This document shows positions 22,591-33,607 of a stretch of DNA of 64,000 nucleotides, in pieces. How positions within the stretch are numbered: position 1 is the first letter of the stretch; every line of letters starts with the position of its first letter. The stretch comes from Oscarella lobularis (Eukaryota > Porifera > Homoscleromorpha > Homosclerophorida > Oscarellidae), in NCBI RefSeq assembly GCF_947507565.1, contig NC_089183.1, positions 2,108,001-2,172,000 of the forward strand, given 5' to 3'. The position numbers were made by a program, and so were the translations under genes. The notes below the pieces were generated by a model, which ran no database searches, was not told the origin of the DNA, and saw nothing but the letters and a program-made list of their open reading frames with translations.

Positions 22591-22753
22591 CAGTGCAGTT
22601 CCTCTCGTCCAAGTAGTCGCCACCGTCGTCGTCGCCGTTGCAAACTCGCGCGCGATCATCGCAGCGTCCGTTGTCGCAACGGAAATCAACGTCTTGGCTC
22701 GGCGTCGTCGCTTTGACGAAGACGACGAGAAAAACAGGAACTACATGTAGCAA
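22590..22753 (-). pseudogene. Signal-peptide-like and LDL-receptor class A fragment
   Basis: The minus-strand frame begins with a hydrophobic stretch (VVPVFLVVFVKA) and continues FRCDNGRC, then VCNGDDDGGDYLDERNC, an LDLa repeat in which the fourth cysteine is glycine. Real LDLa modules use six cysteines and the acidic DxSDE calcium site. Here one disulphide is lost and no ATG opens the frame, though an upstream frame (22741-22923) might supply one. It abuts the stop of kinase K1 tail to tail. Confidence 0.45.
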
Positions 22754-23317
22754 GAGATGAAAAATCGGAACGAGGGGAGCCTTTTGATTGGGCTAGGAAT
22801 GCGGAAAAGGGAAAAACGCAAGTAGACGAGTCTAGTTGGAAAGAGTCGTTCTATTATTACACTCTCGGGATCGAGGTCTTTGAACGTTCTAAGAGCGCTG
22901 CGATGGGGCTCTCGAGAGTCCATTATGCCTGTCTACAAGAAGGCTCTCATGAGGTTCTCCATGCAATCCCTAATTCTCCCAGCCTAGACACGGACAATTT
23001 TGAATAGTTTCTGTGATATTGTCATCGACCCGTGTTAGCTTTTGGCAACCGTTGAGACTTGAGACGTCGGGGCGAATTTTGCGACTGGCCCAGGAACGCC
23101 AGGGAGGAATTTAGTTATTCCAAAGCGCATGTGTAATGCAATTTGGAGACTGGATAATAGGATTATGCTCGCAATCACAAGTGACATGTCACAGAGAACA
23201 GACGTACACTATACGGTCATGGTCTAGAATCTAATCTTTAATTTTTGATAGTTACTCAATTAAGGTTAGTTCGATTAAAATTCGAATGATTTCTGACGTC
23301 ACGCAATCGGTGGAAAC
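22754..23317. other. No recognised gene
   Basis: Spacer between the LDLa fragment and a partial foldback repeat. An open frame at 22741-22923 (-) might be an upstream exon of the LDLa fragment. Nothing else was recognised. Confidence 0.3.
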
Positions 23318-23412
23318 CAACTGATGAGCAGGTAAGCGCGCGGAAATTGTCGTCGTAATTTCTTTTGCGTAGGAGTTGGGGGTCCTGAGCAAGACCCTGT
23401 CACAAAAACTTC
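23318..23412 (+). repeat. Foldback repeat F1, truncated copy 3
   Basis: Matches the left arm of copy 1 from gatgagcaggtaagc to gggtcctgagcaagaccc and aaaaact, then stops abruptly at about 23412. The other arm is absent. Confidence 0.7.
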
Positions 23413-24039
23413 TCCAACGGCGCAAATTAATTGAGATCACTTTCTTTGTGATGAGAAAGTAAGGCGAAGGAATGCCTTGTAAACGCTCAGAGGAGGCACA
23501 GGCAAGGTTCGTTTCAGTTATTACGAGGATATATTGTTGTCATCATTTGAATTGAAATGAATAGTGGGTTAGGACCAATAGTGAGTGAGCTACTATTTTA
23601 ACATAGACCGGAAATGCGGCTAAACGACTAACCCATTGAAACCAGTAACATGGTGATTGCTCGATGATAGTGATATTGAACGCGAGCTACGTCTAGATGT
23701 GCCGACATCTCGTAGAACGGCCGCCCATTCAATAATCTGTACGCGTGCGTTTCATAATACATGTGGTCATGTTCCGAAAGGATGGAAACGTTAGTTTGGG
23801 ATGGGTTTGGGTGGGGCACACTAGTTTGGGTTGGGAACACGTACTAGCTAGGTTCCTCCTCAACTTCACCGATTCTAAAAATTAACACCTCTCCCTCCCT
23901 CCTCCGTACATGACGCATAGATGCACGCATTAGGTACCAAAAATAACTTAACAGTTTTTAATTAATTAAGTGCCATAGAAGTGCGCTCCGTCTCTGCTGC
24001 GCTTTTCTTGACGACAAAGCGTAGCCTTTCTCCGCTGCA
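23413..24039. other. No feature seen
   Basis: Spacer before the second cupin gene. It carries short direct repeats of the type gggttgggaaca and gggtttgggtgg near 23795-23840 and no exon that I can support. Confidence 0.3.
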
Positions 24040-24544
24040 ATGTTCGCCCAAATCTGCTCGAAGCTCGACTTGAAGCCTCATTTCGAGGGCGGCTATTTTA
24101 AAGAGGTCTATCGCACTGCAGACTCGTCGCCAGAGCGCGCTGCCAGCTCGCAAATCTACTACGCCCTCAACGACGACGACAAATCGATCATGCACAAACT
24201 CGATGCATGCGGACGAGCTTTGGCACTTTTATCTCGGCTCTCCTATCGTCATAGCTGAATTAGACGAAAACGAAAGAGGCCAAGTTCGAAGAACTATACT
24301 TGGCTCTGACGTCCTGGCCGGCCATACGCCTTTCTGCGCAGTTAAGAAGGGCCGTTGGTTTGGAGCCTATTTGCTGTCCCCGAAAACCTGGGCCGTTTGC
24401 GGGTGCACCGTGGCACCGGCGTTCGTCATAGAGGGATTCGCCAAAGGAAAAAGAGACGATCTTCTGACAAAGTATCCTAAAGCTAAAGAAGTCATTCATC
24501 GTCTAACTGATGATCCATCGCCGTCCAGATGCAAAAGAAATTGA
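24040..24544 (+). pseudogene. Second cupin (DUF985-like) gene with a 4-bp frameshift
   Basis: Paralogue of the cupin at 4489-4983: GGYFKEVYRT, IYYALNDDD, HKLDA, then in another frame DELWHFYLGSP, VKKGRWFGAYL and TVAPAFVIEGF. The two frames meet at 24205-24215, where the tetranucleotide atgc is present twice in tandem. One copy is enough to keep the frame seen in the intact paralogue. Translation from the ATG at 24040 would stop at 24258 after 72 residues and lose the second half of the barrel. The rest of the sequence is undamaged, so the lesion is recent or allelic. Confidence 0.8.
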
Positions 24545-24877
24545 AAAGACGCATAGTCCTCTAAGACTTGAAACTCGCGTGACAATGTTTATATGTCTTG
24601 GTACATGTGTGTGAAGGCGTACTGAGTAGCTGCTTTATGTTTGTCGAGAAAGACTTAAATACGTTTCACTCTGACGTCCGAAATAGCGAATTCGAAGGAA
24701 AGGTCAAGTGGTGATCGGAGAAAAAACTTCCATTTGTTCCGCGCATATGCATGTGTCCATGCAGAAGCCGCAACAAATTGAGATCGAAAATTTGAATGCT
24801 GCCTCACTCGTGGTAAGTCTCCGAGATTCGGACGTATTACTCAACTGCTTTGCGTTGAAGGAGACACCCTCTTAGAA
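24545..24877. other. No feature seen
   Basis: Spacer between the cupin pseudogene and duplication block B. No exon or repeat was recognised. Confidence 0.35.
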
Positions 24878-24979
24878 ATTAACTAGGATACTACATGAAT
24901 AGGCGAAGGCTCATACAGGAAGATGTCTAAATTAGGAAGCCAACTTATCGTAACTCACCGTACACTCTCGTAGCAAATC

Positions 24980-25461
24980 ATGAGCGATTCTAAATCTGAT
25001 CCTGATTCCAATCGTGGTTCTGATCCTGATTCCATCTGTTTTCCCGATTTTGAAAAACCGTGGAAGAACAGCGACGCTACATTGACTGTAGAATACTGCG
25101 CATGTTCATATCAGAGTGTGGGAGACGAAGGAGGCGACACTAAACGACAAAAGGCTTCTGAAGCAATCGACCTGCTTCAGGTTTTGTATACTCTAACTGG
25201 CAAGTGAAAAACAGAATTTTTAATTGGTATGCTCACTTCATTGATCCGCTATTCATAGAGAACTTGATTGACAAGATTTTGCCTTTCGCTGACGAGTTTC
25301 TGATGGAAGGAATAAAATACAGTGCGAGAAACACTTGCTTCGATCTCAGATTGATCTTTTCGGCTGAGACCTACGAGCTGCTTCGTCTGAAGAAAAAGGC
25401 AGTAGAATACGTACGGAAAAACCTTTCATTCCATGAAATTCTAGACAACAAAATCTTTTAA
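24980..25461 (+). CDS. Small BTB/POZ-like protein
   Basis: BTB domains dimerise and often link substrates to Cullin-3. An ATG at 24980 opens an Asp/Ser-rich start, then PWKNSDATLTVEY (BTB first strand), AIDLLQVLYTLT, and after a 59-nt intron ENLIDKILPFADEF (BTB helices) plus YELLRLKKKAVEYVRKN. The intron is GC-AG: donor ctg|gcaagt at 25200 and acceptor catag at 25258; splicing joins the two frames in phase. About 30 residues of the BTB core are missing between VEY and the QVLY helix, so the fold may be incomplete. Roughly 140 residues. A decayed copy lies at 18003-18560. Confidence 0.55.
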
Positions 25462-25769
25462 CTATAGCCGAACTGATAGCACTGTTGGAAACTGTGGTGG
25501 CGGTTACGGAACACACTAGGCTCCACTGGAATACTGTCTGTCTAGCTGGGACCAGAGCCGTATATATACGGCTCTATATACGGCTCTGGCTGGGACTGTA
25601 TGCATCAATCCGTGCGTGGCTTTCTCGACGTCAAGAATAGACAAAGTGACTCATTGAACGGCTTATTCAATTTCTAAGCAATGACGATTAAGCAACAATC
25701 CGGTGAAAACGGACCTAGGACGCGCTGATCTTTTATCTACGAGGATCTCATACAGGCAAGGTCGACATC

Positions 25770-25997
25770 TTATAGACATCTTCCGTTCACTTGCCTGGAC
25801 AAATAGCGCTTGGCAAAGACAGTGAAGGCAGTTCGTGAGCGTATGTATGCTTTCGCGGTCCCTGTTTCTGTCCTTACTCGTTTCTGAGTCAGTCTTCTCG
25901 CTCTCAGAAGAATTTGCGTCTCCTTATTCATTCTAAGCATGGACGTTGGACGGAAGAAAGCGTCGTGACAAAGAGACGAGTCAACTAAGAGTCGCAT
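25770..25997 (-). other. Conserved short frame URF1, copy B (75 codons)
   Basis: Same start (MRLLVDSSLCHDAF) and same KRVRTETGTAKAYIRSR core as copies A and C; it ends earlier because of a stop after GRCL. No recognised family. Confidence 0.35.
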
Positions 25998-26424
25998 TCA
26001 ATGCCCGTCTAAAAGATTGGGTCAACAGGGGTTTCGAAAATTCGATGATCCTCGAAAGGGCCCCCGTTTTTCTGAAAACAAGCACAAGGCATAATGATCA
26101 TACGATAAACAGAAACCGGCCGGTGTTTCAACGATGAAACGTCTGGCGACGTCCGAAAAGGCTGAAATCCTCGTCATGTGACTCGTTGACGCTCTGGAGC
26201 CCGGCTGTTCACGTAGGGAGAGAATAAAATGGAGGAAAAATATAGCTCCAGCCGTCGTTAGAGAGAAATCACCACCCAGAATTAACAGTCTTTGCAAACA
26301 TGCTGGTAGTATTCTTGCGCATAGACTAGTAAGACTTGTGGCTTGTTTGTAAGGCAAGCTTACTGTATCTTTGACCACGAATGCCGTCAATAAGCTTATA
26401 AAAAAAGAGGCACATTCAATTCAT

Positions 26425-27599
26425 TTAATACGCAATATCCAAACCGAGGTGAACAATTTTGAGACCATAGGCATAGACAAGAACGTCAAAAGTCTTGTCT
26501 TTGTTCTGCACGCAGTGAGACGTGGCAAACATAGCGTCATTGAATTCTTGACCGACGTTTATCTAAAAAATTACTAATTTCATAATAACGTAAAAGAGAT
26601 ACAGTAATGTTGTGGCATACCTTGTGTGCTTTGCAACCGTCAATATCCAAAACGTAAACGGCGCCAGAAGCCCTAATGCTACAGCCGCCGACGAGAACGC
26701 AAAGTGACTTCTCCTCTGTCTCCCATTGACAAATCGTATGACCAAATCTGGGATGCGGCTTCACATCAAAATCAATAGTCGACCAACTCTAGCAAATTAA
26801 TTAATTCGTATCATTTATCAACCTCGCAGCTTACTCTAGCATATAAATTCAGAACAACTGAATAACTGTTGTCATCAATATCCATTCCAAAAAGAAATGC
26901 TCGACATCGGTCGATCGCTGCCATAGCGGCGAATTGAAGTGGTCTCGGCCTTTGTCCGCTCAATTCCAAACCCAACCACCTTCCTACAAATGCAACTGAG
27001 TCTAATTTGAAAAAATAAATAAATTGAAAATGCTCGCCTGATTCACGTCGCTTGTCCAATTCAAATTCATAAACGTCGTTCGTCCACCAATTTTCCTCCA
27101 TTGCCCCGCACTGGAGTCGGTCGCGAGGAAACTTGCAACACCTTCCTCCAAACATGACCAGTCTCGATCCGATGGAACACAAGCAGCAGTTTGCGCGCGG
27201 GGGCGGGGCAGGGCAATTCTCCTCGATGGGCGTGGCTACTTCGATCCACTCCATTTTCTTCGGATCGAGCCGATAAACGATTCCTAAGTGACCTCCGTCA
27301 GGCTTTTGACCTCCGTAGGAGTAGATCATCTCGTCGACGACGACGCATCGCGCTCCGTTGCACGCCGGCGGAATCGTTCGGCCTCCGGCCAAACGACGGA
27401 TCCATCTCCTTGGAGACGGCCCAACGCCAACGTTCATCGTCCAAATTTCGTTGCGAACTAAGTGTCCGCGAGCAGTTATGCTCCAGCCGCCGAAAAGGTA
27501 GAGATGCCCGTCGACCACGGCGCTTTCTGCGGCGTCTCGCTTCTGGGGTTCCGGCAATGCAGGATCGTCGCGTCGTTCGTTTTGCACGGGCTCCGCCAT
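26425..27599 (-). CDS. Kelch-repeat protein without kinase, gene K2
   Basis: Starts at ATG 27599 (MAEPVQNERRDDPALPEPQ). Kelch blades: SAVVDGHLYLFGG, RCVVVDEMIYSYGG, GSRLVMFGG, then after introns RFGHTICQWE, then CVLVGGCSIRA and a last exon ending GLDIAY with TAA at 26425. Exon order equals the Kelch half of K1 and K4, but no coiled coil or kinase exons follow, so the product is a Kelch propeller alone (about 360 residues). The intron near 26980-27045 appears to use a GC donor (cag|gcgagc) as in K5; if retained, the frame stays open. K2 is the intact homologue of the broken K5. It could act as a decoy for partners of the full kinases; that is inference. Confidence 0.75.
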
Positions 27600-27764
27600 T
27601 TAGACACGTACGTACAGCAGGGTACGTCGGGTTCGTACAGTACATGCGCGGACGGAAAATTAATCGATATCCACCTGTTCACGTGATATTGAATTGAACT
27701 CCCACACTACGCATAAAATAGGTTAAAAAATTATGAAACATACAAATGATGTCTGCCGGTGTTA

Positions 27765-27972
27765 CTCGGTGTTAAGACTCGTCGAAAGTACGACTTTGTG
27801 ACCGTGTCTTTCGAAGACACCTTTCACAAATCGTTACCTGCAAGAAATCCTGGAATAGCTAAAACGCTTTCCGTTTCAGCTTTGATCTTTAGAAAACAGT
27901 TCTTCGACGTCGGACGATTGATTGGACCGTGATCAATCATTTCAGAACATAAGATCGAGTTGGTGCAGGAAT
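27765..27972 (-). pseudogene. Kinase C-terminal tail fragment
   Basis: Reverse complement matches the last 190 bp of kinase K4 (from LCSEMID to the region just before its stop): the SEMID codons, the SVLAIPG codons and a KGVFER-like segment with a base lost in the AGKRF codons. Only the tail was carried along when block B arose, so there is no catalytic part. Confidence 0.7.
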
Positions 27973-28495
27973 GATGAGCTAACTAATCATGGTCGTTGTC
28001 CTTTGTCTGATTGTTCTGTGGCGTGAATGGACTAAGAACAATGGCCCTAAGAAAACGCTTCAGGACAGTGTTTCTCTTTTTGTTGTTGTCCTTGGCTCGA
28101 TTGTTCCTTTCGTTTCTACTTTTGCCTGCACGGTTTCAAATGTAGACTACGTGTCACTCAACCTTCAATATCATTTTTCGTGACGACGACGACAGCCACT
28201 GGAGAAATTGTGAAGAAACTCACCTCGATGAACTCATCTTTCCCAGCGGGCTCCTTCGAAATGGGCTCTCTGTTCGATCATCGAGCTTTGTGTTGACTTG
28301 GGCGTGCTGACTTTTGTGACGACGCGCGCCTTGTCGAGCGATGGCTTCGATACGGCACGTAGACTACTCGAAATAGGCACAGATCGGACTGAAGCGAGGA
28401 GCGCGACGACGTTGGGACGCGACGGGCCAGGGATGGAAATTAGATATGTTCCCGCATGCGCACAGAGCATCTCCCCGTTCTGAGTGGATGAGTAG
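27973..28495. other. Upstream region of the CARD-GTPase-vWA gene
   Basis: No coding exon was recognised between the duplication edge at 27972 and the ATG at 28496. It should contain the promoter of the large gene. No TATA-like motif stood out. Confidence 0.35.
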
Positions 28496-31400
28496 ATGGC
28501 TGATCCCGAATGGAAATCTCTAACCCCAGCCTGGAGTGACACCGTCGAGCGTCTCACTAACCTAGTAGAAGGCAACCTTCTGGATTGTCTTCTTTCGAAA
28601 GGGTTAGTGCTGCAGGATCAGTACGAGTCTCTACGGAACAGCCTACGCAAAAAAGAATCGAAAAAAGATGTGGTTCGCGATCTTCTTCAAATCCTTGTGA
28701 AAACACCACATCCGAGTTTTAACAAATTTTGGCACCTTCTAGACACTGAGGTAGAAGGTGGCGTAGGTCTTCGGTGGCAGCTTTTCGAAAGACGCGGCAC
28801 GGTGCCTAAGGCAGCTGCTCCACATCCATCGACTTCGTTAATTGGAGTCGATCATGGCCGGCCCGAGGCGGACGGCGGTCACCTTCAGGATCAGCTGGGA
28901 TCGTACGTGGCAACAAGCAACCTATAATTAGACCTGATTACACTGATGTATTTCGTAGAACACCGAATCTCGGAAACTTTTCTGCCGTGCCACACGTTGC
29001 GATCGGCGGCGAGGCTGATCATCCTCAGTCTGCAGAAGCCGCAGGAGCCTCTCTACAACCTGATTTTGCAGCTAATAAGCGCGACGTTCAGAGCGACCAA
29101 ACCGCTAGTGCCAGTCAACTTCTTGTCATCATTGAAGTTGTCGAGTCTTTGAAGGATAGGTACCGACCGCATGCGCCTACAATCAGAGCAGCTATACGTC
29201 ATTATCTGGCAGAAGCGTATTCAAAAAATGTTCATGATAACTTCCTGGTCTTGAAGGAATTTTTTTGTGAGAAACTGTCACGAGTGAAACAGCGAGAAGA
29301 ACGGGTGAAAAACGCGAGAACAGTGGCCTTTGCAACGGACGTTCAGCCGAGGATTAGAATTATTTTTCCGAATACCGATTCCGCGAAATATGACCCTAAC
29401 CACCGTATGGTTGAAACACACCTTCGCAGGATTATGCGACTGAAGAAATCTGACTTGGAAATTGACGTCGAAACAGGCTCAATTACATTGATCATAAGCA
29501 TTCCCGGACAAGGCTTGATTAATATTCTTATTTATTTTCATCAATTTCCTCAGCCTTTCAACTTCTTGCTTATAGTAGATAAGTCGGCAAAGATCAGTTT
29601 TGGCGAGTTTCCTTATGTTTCGGTTAAGAGCATTACAAAGATCGACAACCTTTGTCCTGTCAAAACAAAGTGCCTTTTGGAGCAGACGCTAATGACGTCA
29701 ACAGCAGCGCATGCTTTTCCTACAGTTGAAAAAACAGCTAGTACAGAGAAACGAAGGCGTCTTTTAGCCAAATGCCATGGTCTCTATCATTATCTTGATG
29801 ATATAGAAAATGTACAGAGTGCATGAAGTCCAGCGCTGGGTGGTGACACAGACCGCTCTGCAAGGTGCAGTAAACGCGAGAGGTGGCATGAATAAACAGT
29901 ATTGTTTTCAGAGAAACCGGATGCAGATTTGAAACTTTCAGCTTTCAGCTCAACCGCTGTTCTTAAAGTACGGTTCATGGTATCTTTGATGATTCCATAC
30001 GGATGTTAGACTTTTAGGAGGCAGAAAGCCATCGTGATACGGTAATTGAGTACTTCTTTGTTACACAATACAGTTCAAAAGAGACATGTTTTAGGCTGCA
30101 AAAACTCTGGAATCTAGAAGAAAAACTCTGATTTCCCAAGATCGTCTAATTTCTTCACTTCGTCTCTCCTATTTTAAATCCCTTACCTTTGCTTCAAGAT
30201 CTGCATCTCAGGCAAATTTCTGCCAAAAATGCCAAATGCACGAAGAAGAAACGAAGGCAGAATTGGTTTGCCTTAGCGGCTGCAAGCGTGCTTACTACTG
30301 CAGGGATTGTTGGGAGTATGTCCACAAACGGCCCAAACTACGCAACCACAAGTATAAAAGAGTTTCAAGAGCACAAGTACTAGACTTGATGAGAAACGAA
30401 AGAATTGCAACGCTGCCAAAATCACATTTACCTTGGAAGACTCTGGCTCCAAGTCTCTTTCAGCTTTTTAGAGTTGTCGTAGAAAATGCCGATGTTGAAA
30501 AGGTGATTGTTGTGGAAGAAGAACTTGCCGGTCTCTGCAACACGTTTACGCCGAATAGTTGTACTCTAGATTGTTCCAAAATTGACTTAGACTACCTGAA
30601 AGCGCTTACTCTAACTCCTATTGGACTGGTGGGAGATTCGATAGCCATTTATGGTTTTCTTCGAAGTCATCTTCAATTCAAGGATGCTGATTACACTAAC
30701 ATGATTGATCCTGATGTCTGCCCTCCAGGCTTGTACGCCCTCATGCCCAACAAAGCGGCGCTTTTTGTATTTTACTGGCGATCAAGCCGTAAAACGGCGG
30801 ACAAAGAAATAAATAGAATTGCCTGTCAAATGTTAAAGCAAGTTAGAGATTTATGTAACGAAATTGTTGTGTGCGTTGAAAACGAAACTTTTTTGAATTC
30901 AAATTTTGCACAATCACCCGGCAGAAGAAATTCTTCTAATGATATTTTAGAAAATTTTTATACCGTTTTTCGGAAGTACCCTATAACTAACTGTTACGTC
31001 AAAGAAACCAAGCCACTGAAAATTACATTTGTTTTCCCACAACAACCTAATCTACACGTCTCTTCGGGACACTTTAAATTCTATTTTCACAGCATGCTGA
31101 GAGCTCTTTCCTCTGAGACAGGAAAGCATGTTGACCAATTAAAGAAAGGGATGACGGTTCAAACTTGCTCTGCGGAGGACTTTTCAAATATGTTTTTTAG
31201 TCTATGCGAACCAGTGAGAGTCGGTGATTTCGTTTTGGCCGTATTGACTGCTGTACCAATCCAAATTGCCAGAGTAGAAAATAATCGTCTTATTCCTCTG
31301 ACAAAAGAAGTCAACGTTTCGCTTGCTGGTTCACTGACTTCAACCGACAACGTCAATACCATTCTATCTTTTGGGGTGTATGAAGCAGTCCTAAGATACG

Positions 31401-33607
31401 CAAAAGCACCTGCAAAAGTAGTATCAGCTACTGGCAAGCAGAGCGTTTGTAAAAGTTTTTTGATCAATCACATGATGGGTTCTCTGTTTGACATTGCTGA
31501 TGACAGATGCACTCATGGTGTATGGATGGCAATTAAACTTTATCCAGACGTCACTGTCATTGCACTTGATTTTGAAGGTTTTGGCTCCTTTGAAAGAAGC
31601 AGTCAAGAGGACGTGTTCATGGCTATTTTTGGAGCAGCTGTAAGTTCATTGACTGTATTTAAAATGGCCCTAAGTTTAGATGAAGATACAAGGCATATGT
31701 TTGATTGCTCCAAAAATGGCGCCAATCATCCTACCACAGACAAAACGGGAAAACGACTTCTTAACGAAACGTTTGCCGTCGTTTGCAAAGACATATCTTC
31801 CAAGGATGTTCCAAATTCACTAAACGGAATACTACACCAACTTAAAGTTGAAGTGCTGACAACTAGTCTCGACAATAGTTTTGTTGTAGAATTACATGGA
31901 GAAAACTATCGTTGTTTGACGTCAGAGACGTTTGGGAAAGAAAACTCGTTTGCGAGCTTGGACATGCTAAAAGAGTACCTTCATGATCAAGATAGAGACG
32001 TCTTCGCTGAAGTATATAAAGTTCAAGATACTCCTGAGGGTAACGACCGTCAACAAAAACGCATTCCTTCTGCAAGAGGTACAGCCCATATAATGAGAAC
32101 TGTTCCTGCCAGAATTCTCTTGCCGGATTGGACAGCTTTAGTTGGAACAGATTCACGACTTCAGAGGCAACAATACGATACAGAGACGATATACTGCGAC
32201 AAGTCATGCAATCTTCCGAAATGCACAAATTACTGTTCCAGGTCATTTGATCACAAAGGAGACCACCAGTGCAATATTGACTACTGCCCAAAAGTTTGTA
32301 TTCTGTGCAAGAATCGGTGTGCTAGTAGCGATCACTTGCACTCGCTAAAAACGAGTACTCATCTTTGCGACCGCGAGCACGATTGCCAAGCCATGTTCCC
32401 AAAGTGCGAGAGCATTTGCCTAAAGCCGTACCACGATGAAGGACTGCATAGCATAGAGCATTCAAAAATTGTTAATCAAGTGTTTGCAATAAGCAAATCG
32501 GGAAAAGTTATAGGAGATACACATACGGGAGCTGAAACGTGCGATCAGTTTTGCAAGCGGCTTGGTCGCGGTCACACTCATTTTATGCCTTGTCCAGGAA
32601 ATCACTCTTCCAATTTTTCGAATGCCAACGTTAAGCACGACGTTGGAAAAGGATCAAAAGGAGAAGTTCTAGACGAAGTTACGCACGAGTACTACTGGGA
32701 TTACTATAAAATACAAGACAATTGTAGCAAGGAAGAACGAGAACTCTTTCGAAAGTGCAACAGAGTTTGCGAAGCAGTTGAAAGCAATCACAATTTTACC
32801 ACTGAGAATGATGCCTTCTGTCAGTTGGAATTGTGGCACGCGAAAATCGCATCTGTGCCAAGTGGTGTGGAAGGTCATACTAGTAACAACGGCCATTTTT
32901 TTTGGTGCAAGCATGCAGTGATTGGCTATCACTTTGTGCTTCTTGTTGACCGATCTATGTCAATGGGTCGGACAGATTATAAACCAGAAAGAAGTTGCGA
33001 GACAGCAAGCTCTTTGAAAAATCGCCTTGGAGCAGTTCTGGAAACTTGTGACAATTTTTGCGAAAGACGCCGTCAAAAGGGAACAGACTTCCTAACTCTA
33101 ATAACTTTTAATGCTACAGCAAAAGTGCATTTTGAAGGACAAGCCATGTCTGCGTGCATTTGGGATGTATGTAAATCAAATGGTTTGGTACCAGAAGGAG
33201 ATACGAGTTTTGCTCCGGCGTTGGAAGAAGCGAAGAATACTATTGGAAGGTTTGTCAAAAGAAAGGTGAAAAACAAACGATTAGTTCCAGTAGTGATTAT
33301 GCTCAGTGACGGGTTCTGCCACGATGCGGACTTGGCCATTTCAAAAGCGACAGAACTAAAATCTTTTAGAGAAAGCTTTCGTGGTCCTGAAGTGTTCTGT
33401 ATCTTGTTCGGTAAAGGATTGATGTACTCAATCCAAGCTGCAGGAAGAGCAATAATAGGAAGAGGTTCCGGACGCACCATCTTTGAGAGTATTTCAACAG
33501 ATAAAAAGGTGCACACAGCTGATAATACAATTCAACTGAATGACGTACTGCGCGAGTTTGACAGCAAAATGATGCAAGGAAAAATTGGTGTAACAAGAAG
33601 AGAGTGA
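28496..33607 (+). CDS. CARD / zinc finger / GBP-VLIG-like GTPase / Cys-rich / vWA protein
   Basis: Four exons, 28496-28902, 28959-29779, 29912-29967 and 30095-33607, join in phase to 1,598 residues. Residues 1-100: CARD (LLDCLLSKGLVLQDQYESL, then VRDLLQILVK, FNKFWHLL). Residues 136-425: unrecognised, with IDVETGSITLIISIP, a strand pattern seen in death-fold sensors. Residues 470-515: FCQKC, CLSGC, YYCRDCWEYVH, a B-box or MYND-like zinc finger. Residues about 865-930: GTPase with P-loop SATGKQSVCKS (usual GKS glycine is Cys), THGVWMAI (GBP/VLIG-like G2) and LDFEGFGS (G3). Residues about 1128-1270: many Cys/His pairs. Residues about 1375-1560: vWA with a full metal site (DRSMS, GDTSF, LSDG). 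No signal peptide, so likely cytosolic. The architecture suggests an immune sensor or scaffold. The second and third introns (about 130 nt) are longer than usual. Exon 2's donor is the least certain boundary. Confidence 0.8.

Larger units (their letters stand above)
24878..27972 (+). repeat. Segmental duplication block B
   Basis: From 24878 to about 26720 it matches block A (17904-19690) in direct orientation. From about 25800 to 27972 it matches block C (44990-47130) in reverse. Block B thus joins a BTB gene, URF1, a Kelch-only gene and the 3' tail of a kinase, the last three in the same relative order as at K4-K5. The right edge at about 27972 cuts the kinase tail off. Confidence 0.75.
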
